From a virus: a stretch of DNA of 47,611 bases. The DNA is taken from positions 1 through 47,611 of the IMG/VR virus record IMGVR_UViG_3300042905_005722, one strand, 5' to 3'. This document shows, piece by piece, positions 32,619 to 40,041 of this stretch. Within the stretch, counting starts at the first letter, position 1. Every line of letters begins with the position of its first letter. The translations under genes and the position numbers were made by a program. The notes under the pieces were generated by a model. That model searched no databases. It had not been told where the DNA came from and was given only the letters and a program-made list of their open reading frames with translations.

Positions 32619-33635
32619 ATGCACCTGCTTTACTACCACCAAAACTGCGCAGACGGTTTCGCCGCCCTCTGCATCGCCCACGCCGCCCTGCTCGCGCAGG
32701 GTGTCACCCCCGACGAAATCCGCTGCCGACCGATCCAATACGGTTGGCCCGCCCAGATCCCCGACCTGTCCGCCGAGGCCTGGTTCGTGGACGACCACAT
32801 CTGGTACCTAGACTACACGCCGCCGGCAGACCAACTGGCCTCACTCGTGGCCGATCTCGCGACCTGGAACAACACCATCAAACTCACGATCATCGACCAC
32901 CACGAGAAGATGGCGCCGCTGCATGGCTACAAGCTCAACCCCGATAATAAACTATTTGCCCACAAGTTCTCAGCCCCACCGTTCGAGTCTGTGTTCGCAT
33001 TCATCAAGTCTGGCGCCTCGCTGACTTGGGAGTATTTCCACACCGGCACCATGCCGGCCGCCGTGGCCCTCATCGCCCGCCGCGACCTCGGCCATGCATG
33101 GCAGGACACCGACGACCCAGCCGAAGCCGCGCTCAACCGCCAGGCCCTCGACCTCCACGCCTACCTCTTCCGGCTGCTGCCGCGCACGCTCGAAGCATGG
33201 TCCCCGATCATCCACGGCCAAACAGGCTTGACTGCTTGCTTGAGCAATGGACAACGCCTGCGTGACGCCGACGCTGCTATCATCGCGCATGCCGCCCGCC
33301 ACTGCCATTGGCTCGACATCAAACGGCTAATCCGCCACACCGGCGCCATCCCAGAAGGACTGGACCGCATCCCAGCGGTCAACGGCCTCGGACCGGAAAT
33401 GGTCTCCGACGCCTGCCAAATGCTGCTGTCCACCTACCCGGACGCTCCGTTCGCCGCGTCTTGGTGGACCGACGCCAAAACCGGCCGCACGACCTACAGC
33501 CTGCGCAGTCGAAAACCCGGCCACCCGAACGGCCACACCAACGTCAACCTCGTTGCGCAAATGTGCGATCCCGGCGGAGGCGGCCACCCATGCGCCGCCG
33601 GATTCTCAACCACCCAACCCGTGCCGCTTGTCTGA
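32619..33635 (+). CDS. DHH-family phosphoesterase
   Basis: 338 residues. NCADGFAA (9-16), LDYTPP (D65), IIDHHEK (D93-H94-H95) and GGGGHPCAAGF near residue 320 are the DHH and DHHA1 signature motifs in order. Family members cleave short RNAs, phosphoester dinucleotides or single-stranded DNA with a two-metal centre. This one is about nanoRNase/oligoribonuclease size, not RecJ size. In a phage it could recycle nucleotides or remove nucleotide signals used in defence; the substrate is not visible from sequence. Confidence 0.85.
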   Translation: MHLLYYHQNCADGFAALCIAHAALLAQGVTPDEIRCRPIQYGWPAQIPDLSAEAWFVDDHIWYLDYTPPADQLASLVADLATWNNTIKLTIIDHHEKMAPLHGYKLNPDNKLFAHKFSAPPFESVFAFIKSGASLTWEYFHTGTMPAAVALIARRDLGHAWQDTDDPAEAALNRQALDLHAYLFRLLPRTLEAWSPIIHGQTGLTACLSNGQRLRDADAAIIAHAARHCHWLDIKRLIRHTGAIPEGLDRIPAVNGLGPEMVSDACQMLLSTYPDAPFAASWWTDAKTGRTTYSLRSRKPGHPNGHTNVNLVAQMCDPGGGGHPCAAGFSTTQPVPLV

Positions 33636-33637
33636 CC

Positions 33638-34000
33638 ATGCCACGAGGTGATCACCACCGCATCCGCATCACGCCCGCCGGCGGCATGCTCCGTGCCTGG
33701 AGCACGGCAGCCGCCGCCGGCCACAGCCTCACCCCTGGCGAGTTCCTTGTCCTCTGCGACATCGTGGAAACCCGCCAGCAACTCATGAGCATCCGCACGC
33801 GTGCTCGCCGACTCCGCATCAGCCACGCGCTGGTCTGCCAGGCCCAGCAAAAATTCCAGGAGCGCGGCCTCGTGACGCTCACCGAGCTTCCATGGCCATG
33901 CCCACACCTCAAACGATCATACACCAGCTATGCTGCCACCCCGACAGATTCCGCGCTTCGACTTTTCGGCAAGCGCCGCCTCCGGTCACCGATTGCCTGA
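33638..34000 (+). CDS. Winged-helix regulator-like protein
   Basis: 120 residues starting two bases after the previous stop. SLTPGEFLVLCDIVETRQQLMSIRTRARRLRISHALVCQAQQKFQERGLVTLTELPWP looks like a MarR-type winged helix: helices, recognition helix, then the wing. Probably a transcription regulator. Its 3' end overlaps the next frame by about 70 bases if that gene starts at 33930. Confidence 0.6.
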   Translation: MPRGDHHRIRITPAGGMLRAWSTAAAAGHSLTPGEFLVLCDIVETRQQLMSIRTRARRLRISHALVCQAQQKFQERGLVTLTELPWPCPHLKRSYTSYAATPTDSALRLFGKRRLRSPIA

Positions 34001-34196
34001 CTACACGCCATGCCCGCAGTGCGCTCCAGACGGCACCTCAATGCCATGCGCCGCAGTCAGTCCTGACCCACGCCCAGGCTACAAATGCACGCGCCCCACA
34101 GGCCATGACGGCGATCACATCGCCTGCGCCCTCCACGAGCACAGCATGCACTCCTGGCCCCGCGAAACCCCGCCATTCCATCCACAACGCGCATGA
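33930..34196 (+). CDS. Small Cys/His-rich protein
   Basis: 88 residues from ATG 33930; an in-frame ATG at 34041 would give only 51 residues and avoid the overlap. I keep the longer start because CPQC lies in the extra part. The core YKCTRPTGHDGDHIAC ... HSMHSWP is a C-x(n)-GHxGxHxxC pattern common in tiny phage proteins, probably binding zinc. Its stop overlaps the next ATG. Confidence 0.55.
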   Translation: MLPPRQIPRFDFSASAASGHRLPDYTPCPQCAPDGTSMPCAAVSPDPRPGYKCTRPTGHDGDHIACALHEHSMHSWPRETPPFHPQRA

Positions 34197-34435
34197 CCTG
34201 CCTGCAAGCCATCATCCACGCCCTTTCGGCGCACCAGCGACCCGTGATGCTGCGCATAAGCACCCTGCGTGAACGCGCAGGAGCCGAACTCGCCCGACTG
34301 CGCTCCCACCTGCCCCTACGCAAGCAGGTCGAGCATTGGGCCAGCCTCCAAGGTCTCGTGGCCACATGGAGTAATGACGACCACTTCGTGACTTTCCACC
34401 CCACCACCCCAGAACAACACCGCCCCCATGCCTGA
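34193..34435 (+). CDS. Hypothetical 80-aa protein
   Basis: ATG overlaps the previous stop by four bases. Basic, helical sequence (MLRISTLRERAGAELARLRSHLPLRKQVEHWASLQ), ending in a short strand (HFVTFHP). Function unknown. Overlaps the next gene by eight bases. Confidence 0.6.
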   Translation: MTCLQAIIHALSAHQRPVMLRISTLRERAGAELARLRSHLPLRKQVEHWASLQGLVATWSNDDHFVTFHPTTPEQHRPHA

Positions 34436-34754
34436 CACCGACACCATCGACGACCTCAACGACATCGCCCTGGTCATTTTTGCCGACCTCGGCGCCTCGA
34501 AAAACGGCAAGCGCCTCCACACACGCATCTCCACCATCGTCTCCGGCATCACCGGCGGCGGTGGTTTCTACGACGTAGGCCCACCGAAATGGCTCCGCGC
34601 CCTCGTCGCCACCGGCCTTGCCACCGCCCGTGCCAACAAAAACTCCCCGCCCGGACAGTACATGGTCGAAATCACCGACAAAGGCCGCGAATTCCATCGC
34701 AGCCTGATGCAGTCCCTCCGTGCCCAAGCCCCAGCAGCAGGAGGTCCCCGATGA
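34428..34754 (+). CDS. Hypothetical 108-aa protein, possibly winged-helix
   Basis: Residues 45-95 (GGGFYDVGPPKWLRALVATGLATARANKNSPPGQYMVEITDKGREF) look like the second half of a winged helix with a C-terminal ITDKGREF, the usual end of such domains in regulators. Possibly DNA-binding. The stop overlaps the next start. Confidence 0.55.
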   Translation: MPDTDTIDDLNDIALVIFADLGASKNGKRLHTRISTIVSGITGGGGFYDVGPPKWLRALVATGLATARANKNSPPGQYMVEITDKGREFHRSLMQSLRAQAPAAGGPR

Positions 34755-35527
34755 GCCAGTGGTCCATCAGCAACGCCGACCGACGCCGCGAGCAGTTCTG
34801 GCGCACCAAGCCGCCCGACCCCACGCAGCAGCACGCCAAGGCGGGAGTGCCTTACTACCGCCCAGGCCAATCCCGAGTCCTCATGCCGGACGACTTCATG
34901 CCACTGGGACCGCACGCCGGAAAGCACCTGCGAGCCGTTCCAGCCGCGTACCTGGCCTGGGTGAATGCGCAGCCTTGGTCCGCCGCATGGCCCCACTGGC
35001 AGCCCGTCGCCGACTTCCTGACACGGTTCCCGTTGCCGCCACATGACCCCGTACACGCTGAAATGTACGTCACGGCACTCCGGCACGACCACGCCGAGCT
35101 TTACTGCCTTCCCGGCCACAACGACTACCTCCACACGTTCGCCGAAGGTGCCTTGCGCCTGGACCGTCGCCACTTCTGGAACAATCCGCGCCAGGTCGAG
35201 TGGCCTCACTACCGCCTGACCGCCCGTCTGCACGACGCCGCACTCGGCCACGGCGCCGTCCTAGTCGATGCCAGCACCCGCCTGGCTCACATCCGGATCT
35301 GGCGCTCCAAACTGAGCTTCCAACGCGTCCACGAAGGCACTGACGCAACAAAACCCAGCGCCTGCGACTGCACCAAACATGCCTACAGCAAAGTCGAAGC
35401 CGAAACAGCCCTCAACCACCGCCTCAACGGTCGCAAGCACCACCGCAACACCCGTCCTGAGTTCCTCCGCATCTACGAATGCCCGCTCTGCGGCTTCTGG
35501 CACCTCACCTCCAAACCCCTCCGCTAA
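34751..35527 (+). CDS. DUF3820-like domain fused to a zinc-ribbon C-terminus
   Basis: 258 residues. MPLGPHAGKHLRAVPAAYLAWVNAQPW (about 50-76) matches the M-P-x-G-x-x-x-G-K-x-L-x-x-x-P-x-x-Y-L core of the DUF3820 family, small domains often attached to exonucleases. The middle is alpha/beta. The C-terminus (KHHRNTRPEFLRIYECPLCGFWHLTSKP) is a zinc-ribbon-like module found alone in many bacterial small proteins. Function unknown. Last clear gene of the rightward early operon. Confidence 0.6.
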   Translation: MSQWSISNADRRREQFWRTKPPDPTQQHAKAGVPYYRPGQSRVLMPDDFMPLGPHAGKHLRAVPAAYLAWVNAQPWSAAWPHWQPVADFLTRFPLPPHDPVHAEMYVTALRHDHAELYCLPGHNDYLHTFAEGALRLDRRHFWNNPRQVEWPHYRLTARLHDAALGHGAVLVDASTRLAHIRIWRSKLSFQRVHEGTDATKPSACDCTKHAYSKVEAETALNHRLNGRKHHRNTRPEFLRIYECPLCGFWHLTSKPLR

Positions 35528-35560
35528 TCATGCCAAACCAACACTGCTCCCCAAAACCAC

Positions 35561-35671
35561 ATGGAAGCGACCCAGTGCATGCGCGTCACTCTCCGTCCTC
35601 GCATTTCCGTCAAGATGGATTCCCGCTTCCGCAGCACCTTCGTCACTCCCCGAGATCCCGCAGCATCGTGA
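35561..35671 (+). CDS. Possible 36-aa peptide
   Basis: ATG 35561 to TGA 35669-35671. Third positions are mostly G/C, and the product (MEATQCMRVTLRPRISVKMD...) could be a small basic strand-rich peptide. It overlaps the 3' end of the opposite gene by 29 bases. No start signal supports it, so it may be chance. Confidence 0.3.
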   Translation: MEATQCMRVTLRPRISVKMDSRFRSTFVTPRDPAAS

Positions 35672-36290
35672 CCAGATCGCGCCGCGTCAGTCCGCTCTCG
35701 GCTTTTTCCGGCTTGACCCACACCTTGCCAGCCTCCACGCGCCACCCGACGCGTTCGACTTTCTTCATCCCGTCCAGCCTCGACTGTTCCACTACCAACT
35801 GCGCGGCCCGGTTGGCAAAGTAGGCCTTCTGCGCTTCCTCGTCGCGAACATGGACCGCGCCATCGTCAGTCACGCGAAACACCTGCCGACGCTGGTCCTC
35901 GCTCATTTCGGCCACATCCACCAACCGGGTATCAAACCCACGCCCACGCCGCACCACCACAGGCACACGCTCGCGCAAATATCGCTCCTGCTCCTCAAGA
36001 GGCAGTTTGCCGAGATAACTGGCCGCCCGTCCGCCGATCATCACGAGTTGCGGATGCAGCAGCCCCTCACCCACGCGTGTGAGCCGCGACCAGAAGTCCC
36101 TCAGCGACGGATTGGACTGGGCCACAATAGCCTCTCGCGCATGATCCGAGAGCGCCACCCATTTCCGTGCCGCACTGGCAAGACGCTCAGCCGATAGCTT
36201 CGCGTCGTGCAGTATCTCCTCGAGCACCTCTCGCTCGCGCTTCGAAAGGCCATCCACCTCCACCGTCAATGTTTGGATCTGCATGTTCAT
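35643..36290 (-). CDS. Hypothetical 215-aa protein
   Basis: A helical, highly charged protein (LSKREREVLEEILHDAKLSAERLASAARKWVALSDHAREAIVAQ) followed by EEQERYLRERVPVVVRRGRGFDTRLVDVAEMSEDQRRQVF and a C-terminal part with KVWVKPEKAESGLTRRDLVTMLRDLGE. Not recognised. It lies beside the integrase on the opposite strand, in the place where lysogeny-control genes are often found. Overlaps the upstream gene by four bases. Confidence 0.65.
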   Translation of the reverse strand: MNMQIQTLTVEVDGLSKREREVLEEILHDAKLSAERLASAARKWVALSDHAREAIVAQSNPSLRDFWSRLTRVGEGLLHPQLVMIGGRAASYLGKLPLEEQERYLRERVPVVVRRGRGFDTRLVDVAEMSEDQRRQVFRVTDDGAVHVRDEEAQKAYFANRAAQLVVEQSRLDGMKKVERVGWRVEAGKVWVKPEKAESGLTRRDLVTMLRDLGE

Positions 36291-36547
36291 GGTTTGGTTT
36301 TCAAATGTTGGAGCGCCGCCGCTTCAACCGCCGCCCGTTCCTCGCGCCTGCGCTTCCGCCGCTGCGCCGACCGCTTCTCGCGGTTCGCCGCCGCCCAGGC
36401 ACGCAGATACTCTTCCCGCTCCCGCCGCCGTTCATCCATCTGCGCCACGGTTTCACCCGCGGATCCGCGCCGCCGCAGGCCCACGCGAAACTCGGCATGG
36501 TACTCCCGCATGTAGGCTCGGCGCTGCTCCGGATCGGCAAAAGGCAT
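36287..36547 (-). CDS. Small basic protein next to the attachment site
   Basis: 86 residues. FADPEQRRAYMREYHAEFRVGLRRRG is a start seen in many tiny phage proteins, followed by a strongly basic helix (DERRREREEYLRAWAAANREKRSAQRRKRRREERAAV). The long charged helix may bind DNA. It begins about 50 bases from the first GGAGTA repeat, so an excisionase-like role is conceivable but not supported by motif. Confidence 0.55.
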   Translation of the reverse strand: MPFADPEQRRAYMREYHAEFRVGLRRRGSAGETVAQMDERRREREEYLRAWAAANREKRSAQRRKRRREERAAVEAAALQHLKTKP

Positions 36548-36594
36548 GCATCAACTTGCAAACTTGTTAAGGCCCTGTCAACACCGCCCCAAAA

Positions 36595-36614
36595 TAGGAG
36601 TAGAAGTAGGAGTA
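36595..36614 (+). repeat. GGAGTA repeats, left of the tRNA fragment
   Basis: TAGGAGTAGAAGTAGGAGTA: three near-copies of (T/A)AGGAGT at 6-bp spacing, followed by AACGCC. A sister tract lies at 36803-36824 on the other side of the tRNA fragment, also ending in GGAGTAA and CGCC. Candidate arm-type binding sites for the integrase. Confidence 0.55.
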
Positions 36615-36654
36615 ACGCCAAAAAACGCCGATTCCCCTACGTAAGCCAAAAAAA

Positions 36655-36721
36655 TGGTTCAATGGTAGAACACGAGCTTCCCAAGCTTGATACGTGGGTT
36701 CGATTCCCATCACCCGCTCCA
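36655..36721 (+). tRNA. 3' part of a tRNA-Gly(CCC) gene: probable attP core
   Basis: D arm GTTC/GAAC, anticodon stem CGAGC/GCTTG with loop TTCCCAA (anticodon CCC, 36680-36682), T arm GTGGG/CCCAT, acceptor 3' strand CACCCGC, then TCCA with an encoded CCA ending at 36721. The 5' acceptor strand that should pair with CACCCGC is missing; CAAAAAA-type sequence is found instead. So this is not a working tRNA gene but the part a phage carries to rebuild the host gene on integration. The adjacent integrase fits this. Confidence 0.85.
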
Positions 36722-36802
36722 ATCCAATCGCTGTACGCAGGGGAATTGGGCAAATTACCAAGTTTACACGCAAAACCACGCCGCCGCCGACAAGTTGACA
36801 TC

Positions 36803-36824
36803 AGTAGGAGTAGGAGTAGGAGTA
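36803..36824 (+). repeat. GGAGTA repeats before the integrase
   Basis: AGTAGGAGTAGGAGTAGGAG carries three perfect 6-bp units ending eight or so bases before the integrase ATG, so it also offers Shine-Dalgarno-like AGGAG. TTGACA at 36795-36800 just upstream could be a -35 element. See also the left copy at 36595. Confidence 0.6.
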
Positions 36825-36831
36825 AATCGCC

Positions 36832-38079
36832 ATGAACGCCCCCAGCACCGCACGAGTTCACCGCCATCCGGACCCGCAGAAGGGCCGGTACTGGACCGCC
36901 TATTTTTCAGCCTGGGACGCCGAGCAACAGCGCTGGAAAACCGTCTCCAAAAGCACCCGCAGCACCGACCGGACCAAAGCCCTGGAGGTCGCCCGCGAGT
37001 TTGAGCGTGTCGCGCTGGCCGCCGGAGGCCCGACCGGCACAGTGCGTCTATCGCGTGAGCAGATCCAGGACACCATCGACAGCATCCTCCGCATCGCCGG
37101 ACACCGTCCCATTGTCCACAGCCGGACCTGGCAGCAGCACTCCGAGGCATGGCTGGACGCCCAGAACAAACGAATCCCCAAGACCCTGACTCTTCGGACT
37201 TGGCAGACCTACAGCGGCCACATCAAAAATTTCGCCAACTGGCTCGGCGACGATCTGGCGACCATGCCTCTTCTGGGCCTGACCGGCGACCACCTCCAGC
37301 GCTGGTATCACGACGGCCTCGCAGCAGGTCTGAGCGCCGGGACGATGAACAACACCGCCACGACGCTCTCCAGCGTTTTCCAGCATGCCATCGACGAGGG
37401 CATCGCCACTCGAAATCCCGTCAATCTGATAAACCGGGACGACAGCGGTCGCAATACCCGCGACGCGTTCAGCCTCGATCAGATGGACCGCATCCTGACG
37501 CACCTGCGGAAAACCAAGCAGCAAGACTGGCTGACGGTGGCCCTGCTGGGTTTCTGCACGAGCCAGCGCCTCGAGGACTGCGCCCACGCCGTGCGGACGG
37601 CGTTCGAGCAGGCCCAGTTCGGCAAGCTGGGCCAATGGTGGGTGTGGACGCTGACGCAGCGCAAGACCGGCAAGGTCATCCGCATTCCGCTGGTCGAGCC
37701 GCTAGCCTCCCACATCGCCGACCTCATGAGCTCACCGCCGCACGACCTACTCCTGGCACCATCGCTGGCCCGCGACACCGCCGGCGGATGGCAGGACAGT
37801 CTGTCGGCGCAATTCGCCGAGATTTTGAACGAGTGCGGCATCGCCGGCCGCCATGTGCCAGGGAAGGGGAAGGGACGCGCCTTCAACAGCCTCACATTCC
37901 ACAGCACACGACACACCTGCAACAGCCTCCTTGCCGAAGCCGGCGTCCCGGCCGATATCCGCCTCCTGATCACCGGCCACGGCGACAAGCGCACCAACCT
38001 CGGATACACCCACCTCACCGACACGACGAAGGCCAAAGCTCTCCAGAAAGCCTTCCAACGCCGCGGGAAGGCCGCGTGA
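36832..38079 (+). CDS. int: Tyrosine-type phage integrase
   Basis: 415 residues. Catalytic pattern in order: R246 (TSQRLEDC), K278 (QRKTGK), H357-x-x-R360 (FHSTRHT), H383 (ITGHGD) and Y392 (GYTH). The N-terminal part has an arm-binding-like region, then a core-binding domain (about 95-200). It catalyses recombination between attP and a host attB, here a tRNA-Gly gene, by a covalent 3'-phosphotyrosine intermediate. It stands next to the tRNA fragment, divergent from the 36.3-36.5 kb genes. Its stop directly abuts the stop of the convergent late operon. GGAGTA repeats precede its start. Confidence 0.92.
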   Translation: MNAPSTARVHRHPDPQKGRYWTAYFSAWDAEQQRWKTVSKSTRSTDRTKALEVAREFERVALAAGGPTGTVRLSREQIQDTIDSILRIAGHRPIVHSRTWQQHSEAWLDAQNKRIPKTLTLRTWQTYSGHIKNFANWLGDDLATMPLLGLTGDHLQRWYHDGLAAGLSAGTMNNTATTLSSVFQHAIDEGIATRNPVNLINRDDSGRNTRDAFSLDQMDRILTHLRKTKQQDWLTVALLGFCTSQRLEDCAHAVRTAFEQAQFGKLGQWWVWTLTQRKTGKVIRIPLVEPLASHIADLMSSPPHDLLLAPSLARDTAGGWQDSLSAQFAEILNECGIAGRHVPGKGKGRAFNSLTFHSTRHTCNSLLAEAGVPADIRLLITGHGDKRTNLGYTHLTDTTKAKALQKAFQRRGKAA

Positions 38080-38445
38080 TCAAAAATAACACGCCATGGT
38101 CAAACCCTCGACAGTCTCGCCATCCTGCACGGTCAAGGTCTGGGTGGTGGTGGGGCCTCCAAACGAAAGCGTGGTCTCGTTGCCGTCGATGGTGAAAATC
38201 AGCTTGGCGGGTATTTTTGCTCCCAGTTGCGTAATGGTAAAAACTTCAGCAACTCCATTGGTGTTGGTCCACCTATTCCAGGGTGTTACAACAAAACGCC
38301 CCAGGGCGAAGTATGGAGCCGCTCTTTGCCGCAGAGACACGCCGCCCAACGTCATATCGTTGCCAATGGCCTTGTCTAACTCAAAAGAGCAGCCAGGACC
38401 CCGCACAGGGACGAACCCATCATTGTCTGGCGTGGGAATGGTCAT
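38080..38445 (-). CDS. Hypothetical structural protein, last gene of late operon
   Basis: 121 residues from ATG 38445, which overlaps the upstream stop. Beta-rich sequence with no Cys cluster and a small-residue pattern (AEVFTITQLGAKIPAKLIFTIDGNETTLSF, TQTLTVQDGETVEGLTM), as in phage tail or fibre accessory proteins. Family not recognised. Confidence 0.6.
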   Translation of the reverse strand: MTIPTPDNDGFVPVRGPGCSFELDKAIGNDMTLGGVSLRQRAAPYFALGRFVVTPWNRWTNTNGVAEVFTITQLGAKIPAKLIFTIDGNETTLSFGGPTTTQTLTVQDGETVEGLTMACYF

Positions 38446-38951
38446 GAATACCAATAGTTGAACGTCGGCGAGGCCCCAACCTGCGCCGAAAAATTGAACC
38501 ACTGGTAGCGCACCACCTCGCCAGTATCAGTGTCCACCGTGCAAAGGAGGATGCGACCATAAGTGGCATCACTGACCTGCGTCGTGGACGAAATCTCAAT
38601 CGATGTGGCCGTGATGGTGCCACCAATCTCGTAACCGTCCTCCTCTATGTGATCCAACGTGCAACGCAGGTACACGTAATTCAGCCCGCTGGACAAAGTC
38701 AGTCCCGTTACGGTTGGCAGGAAGGTAGTGACACCGTCGTTAATGCTCCCGGCTGAAAGTTCCAAATCCGTCCCGCTCACTGTCGGCGCCCATGCGCCTA
38801 CAAATTCACTTGGCAACACTGGCACAGGCTCCGGCTCGTGCGCCTCGACTTCCAAAGACTGGAGGCCGCCATAGCCGCGAATGCGAATATTCTGTCCGCG
38901 CCGAAGCTGCTGTCCGGGCTGCTCAAACAGACGCGAATGTTCGGGCATCAT
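38442..38951 (-). CDS. Hypothetical structural protein, 169 aa
   Basis: A polar N-terminus (LFEQPGQQLRRGQNIRIRGYGG), then a beta-rich domain (TGLTLSSGLNYVYLRCTLDHIEEDG, GGTITATSIEISSTTQVSDATYGRILLCTVDTDTGEVVRYQWFNF). This kind of sequence is typical of tail fibre or baseplate accessory proteins. Function inferred from location and composition. Confidence 0.6.
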   Translation of the reverse strand: MMPEHSRLFEQPGQQLRRGQNIRIRGYGGLQSLEVEAHEPEPVPVLPSEFVGAWAPTVSGTDLELSAGSINDGVTTFLPTVTGLTLSSGLNYVYLRCTLDHIEEDGYEIGGTITATSIEISSTTQVSDATYGRILLCTVDTDTGEVVRYQWFNFSAQVGASPTFNYWYS

Positions 38952-38953
38952 GG

Positions 38954-40039
38954 CTAGGCTGTGGTGTTAAAAGTTCCGACAGGGCCGTAAACACGCACAC
39001 CTTGGCTGGTGAGCGCCCACGGCTTAAAACTGTAAGCCGTCGACGGCAGCAGACCGGTCACAGCGACCGTGTACGTGCCCGTCGTGCCCGTGGTGGACAC
39101 CGAAGTCGCCAACGAATTGCCGACTTCTGGGTTGGCGTCGAGCGAGGTCCGAGCATACACGACGCCCCGGCTGCTCACCACCGCGTTGTCCTCGATGGCA
39201 ATGGTGCCCCCGAGTGTCGCCGTCGTGCTCGCCACGCTGGCGGAGGTCGGCAGTGTCACACGGACGATCATCGGCCGGTAGGCCGTCACTCGCCGCCGCA
39301 GCCAGCCACCGAGCACCTCCCGCTGCCTGTCATCCACGACGATGGAGTCTGGCCAGTCGGTGTAATTGGTCGCCGCCTCGTAAAAAGCAGCATTCACATA
39401 CGACACACCACCAACGGTCAAAGCCGGATCCAATGGCACCGAAATATCAATCTCGTCGTGCAGACACAAGAGCAAATTGACCGAGCCGACCGACTGGTAA
39501 TACGTCTCCAACCCAATCGAGTACGTAAACCCGATCTCATCATTCACTGACCTGTCAATCATGGGCTCGTAGTGAGGAATCTCAAAAGGCACCGGCGAAA
39601 AAAACTCCTCAATCAGCACCCGCGTCGGACCCTGGTACGCATTCTTGTAGCGCGGCCTCGTGATGTACGAGCCGTCCAGCCGCTTGTAGCTTGCCAATGA
39701 AAGCAGCACCGCCGGCCAGAACATGCTTGGATCGATGTCCGCCGAGGAATTGTAGGCCACCAGCGCCGTCTCTCGCGAGAGGTTGGGCGCGAAAAAGAAC
39801 TGCCGACGCATCTTGCCGGACTTGGCGATATGCACCAGCCGGTAGGACTGCAGCGCCGTTGGCACCGTGGCCGCGTGCTTAACCCAATCAGGACAGTCGC
39901 TCCACAGCACAGTCGAGGTCTTGAACGCCGGCAGCGTGCAATCCGCCAGTGAATGAGGCTGCGGTTCACCCGCATCGATCACAAACCCGCGGATCTGCGG
40001 ATTCGGCAGATCGAACCAGTCGAAAGGAGAGTCAGGCAT
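38954..40039 (-). CDS. Structural protein with C-terminal fibronectin-III-like domain
   Basis: 361 residues. The N-terminal 260 residues are unrecognised, with many aromatics (HIAKSGKMRRQFFFAPNL, GFTYSIGLETYYQSVGSVNLLLCLHDEIDI). The last 95 or so (TSASVASTTATLGGTIAIEDNAVVSSRGVVYART ... GTYTVAVTGLLPSTAYSFKPWALTSQG) have the spacing of a fibronectin-III/Ig-like domain, common on phage surfaces for weak binding to cells. Probably a tail or surface protein. Confidence 0.6.
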   Translation of the reverse strand: MPDSPFDWFDLPNPQIRGFVIDAGEPQPHSLADCTLPAFKTSTVLWSDCPDWVKHAATVPTALQSYRLVHIAKSGKMRRQFFFAPNLSRETALVAYNSSADIDPSMFWPAVLLSLASYKRLDGSYITRPRYKNAYQGPTRVLIEEFFSPVPFEIPHYEPMIDRSVNDEIGFTYSIGLETYYQSVGSVNLLLCLHDEIDISVPLDPALTVGGVSYVNAAFYEAATNYTDWPDSIVVDDRQREVLGGWLRRRVTAYRPMIVRVTLPTSASVASTTATLGGTIAIEDNAVVSSRGVVYARTSLDANPEVGNSLATSVSTTGTTGTYTVAVTGLLPSTAYSFKPWALTSQGVRVYGPVGTFNTTA

Positions 40040-40041
40040 GG

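Noticed and set aside
36646-36721. A complete functional tRNA-Gly gene
   Set aside because: The 5' acceptor strand does not pair with CACCCGC, so only the 3' part is present; it fits an attP site instead.
36167-36835. A 222-codon plus-strand frame over the attachment site
   Set aside because: Arg/Pro/Ser-rich and runs through the tRNA fragment and the GGAGTA repeats; the minus-strand genes there look real.
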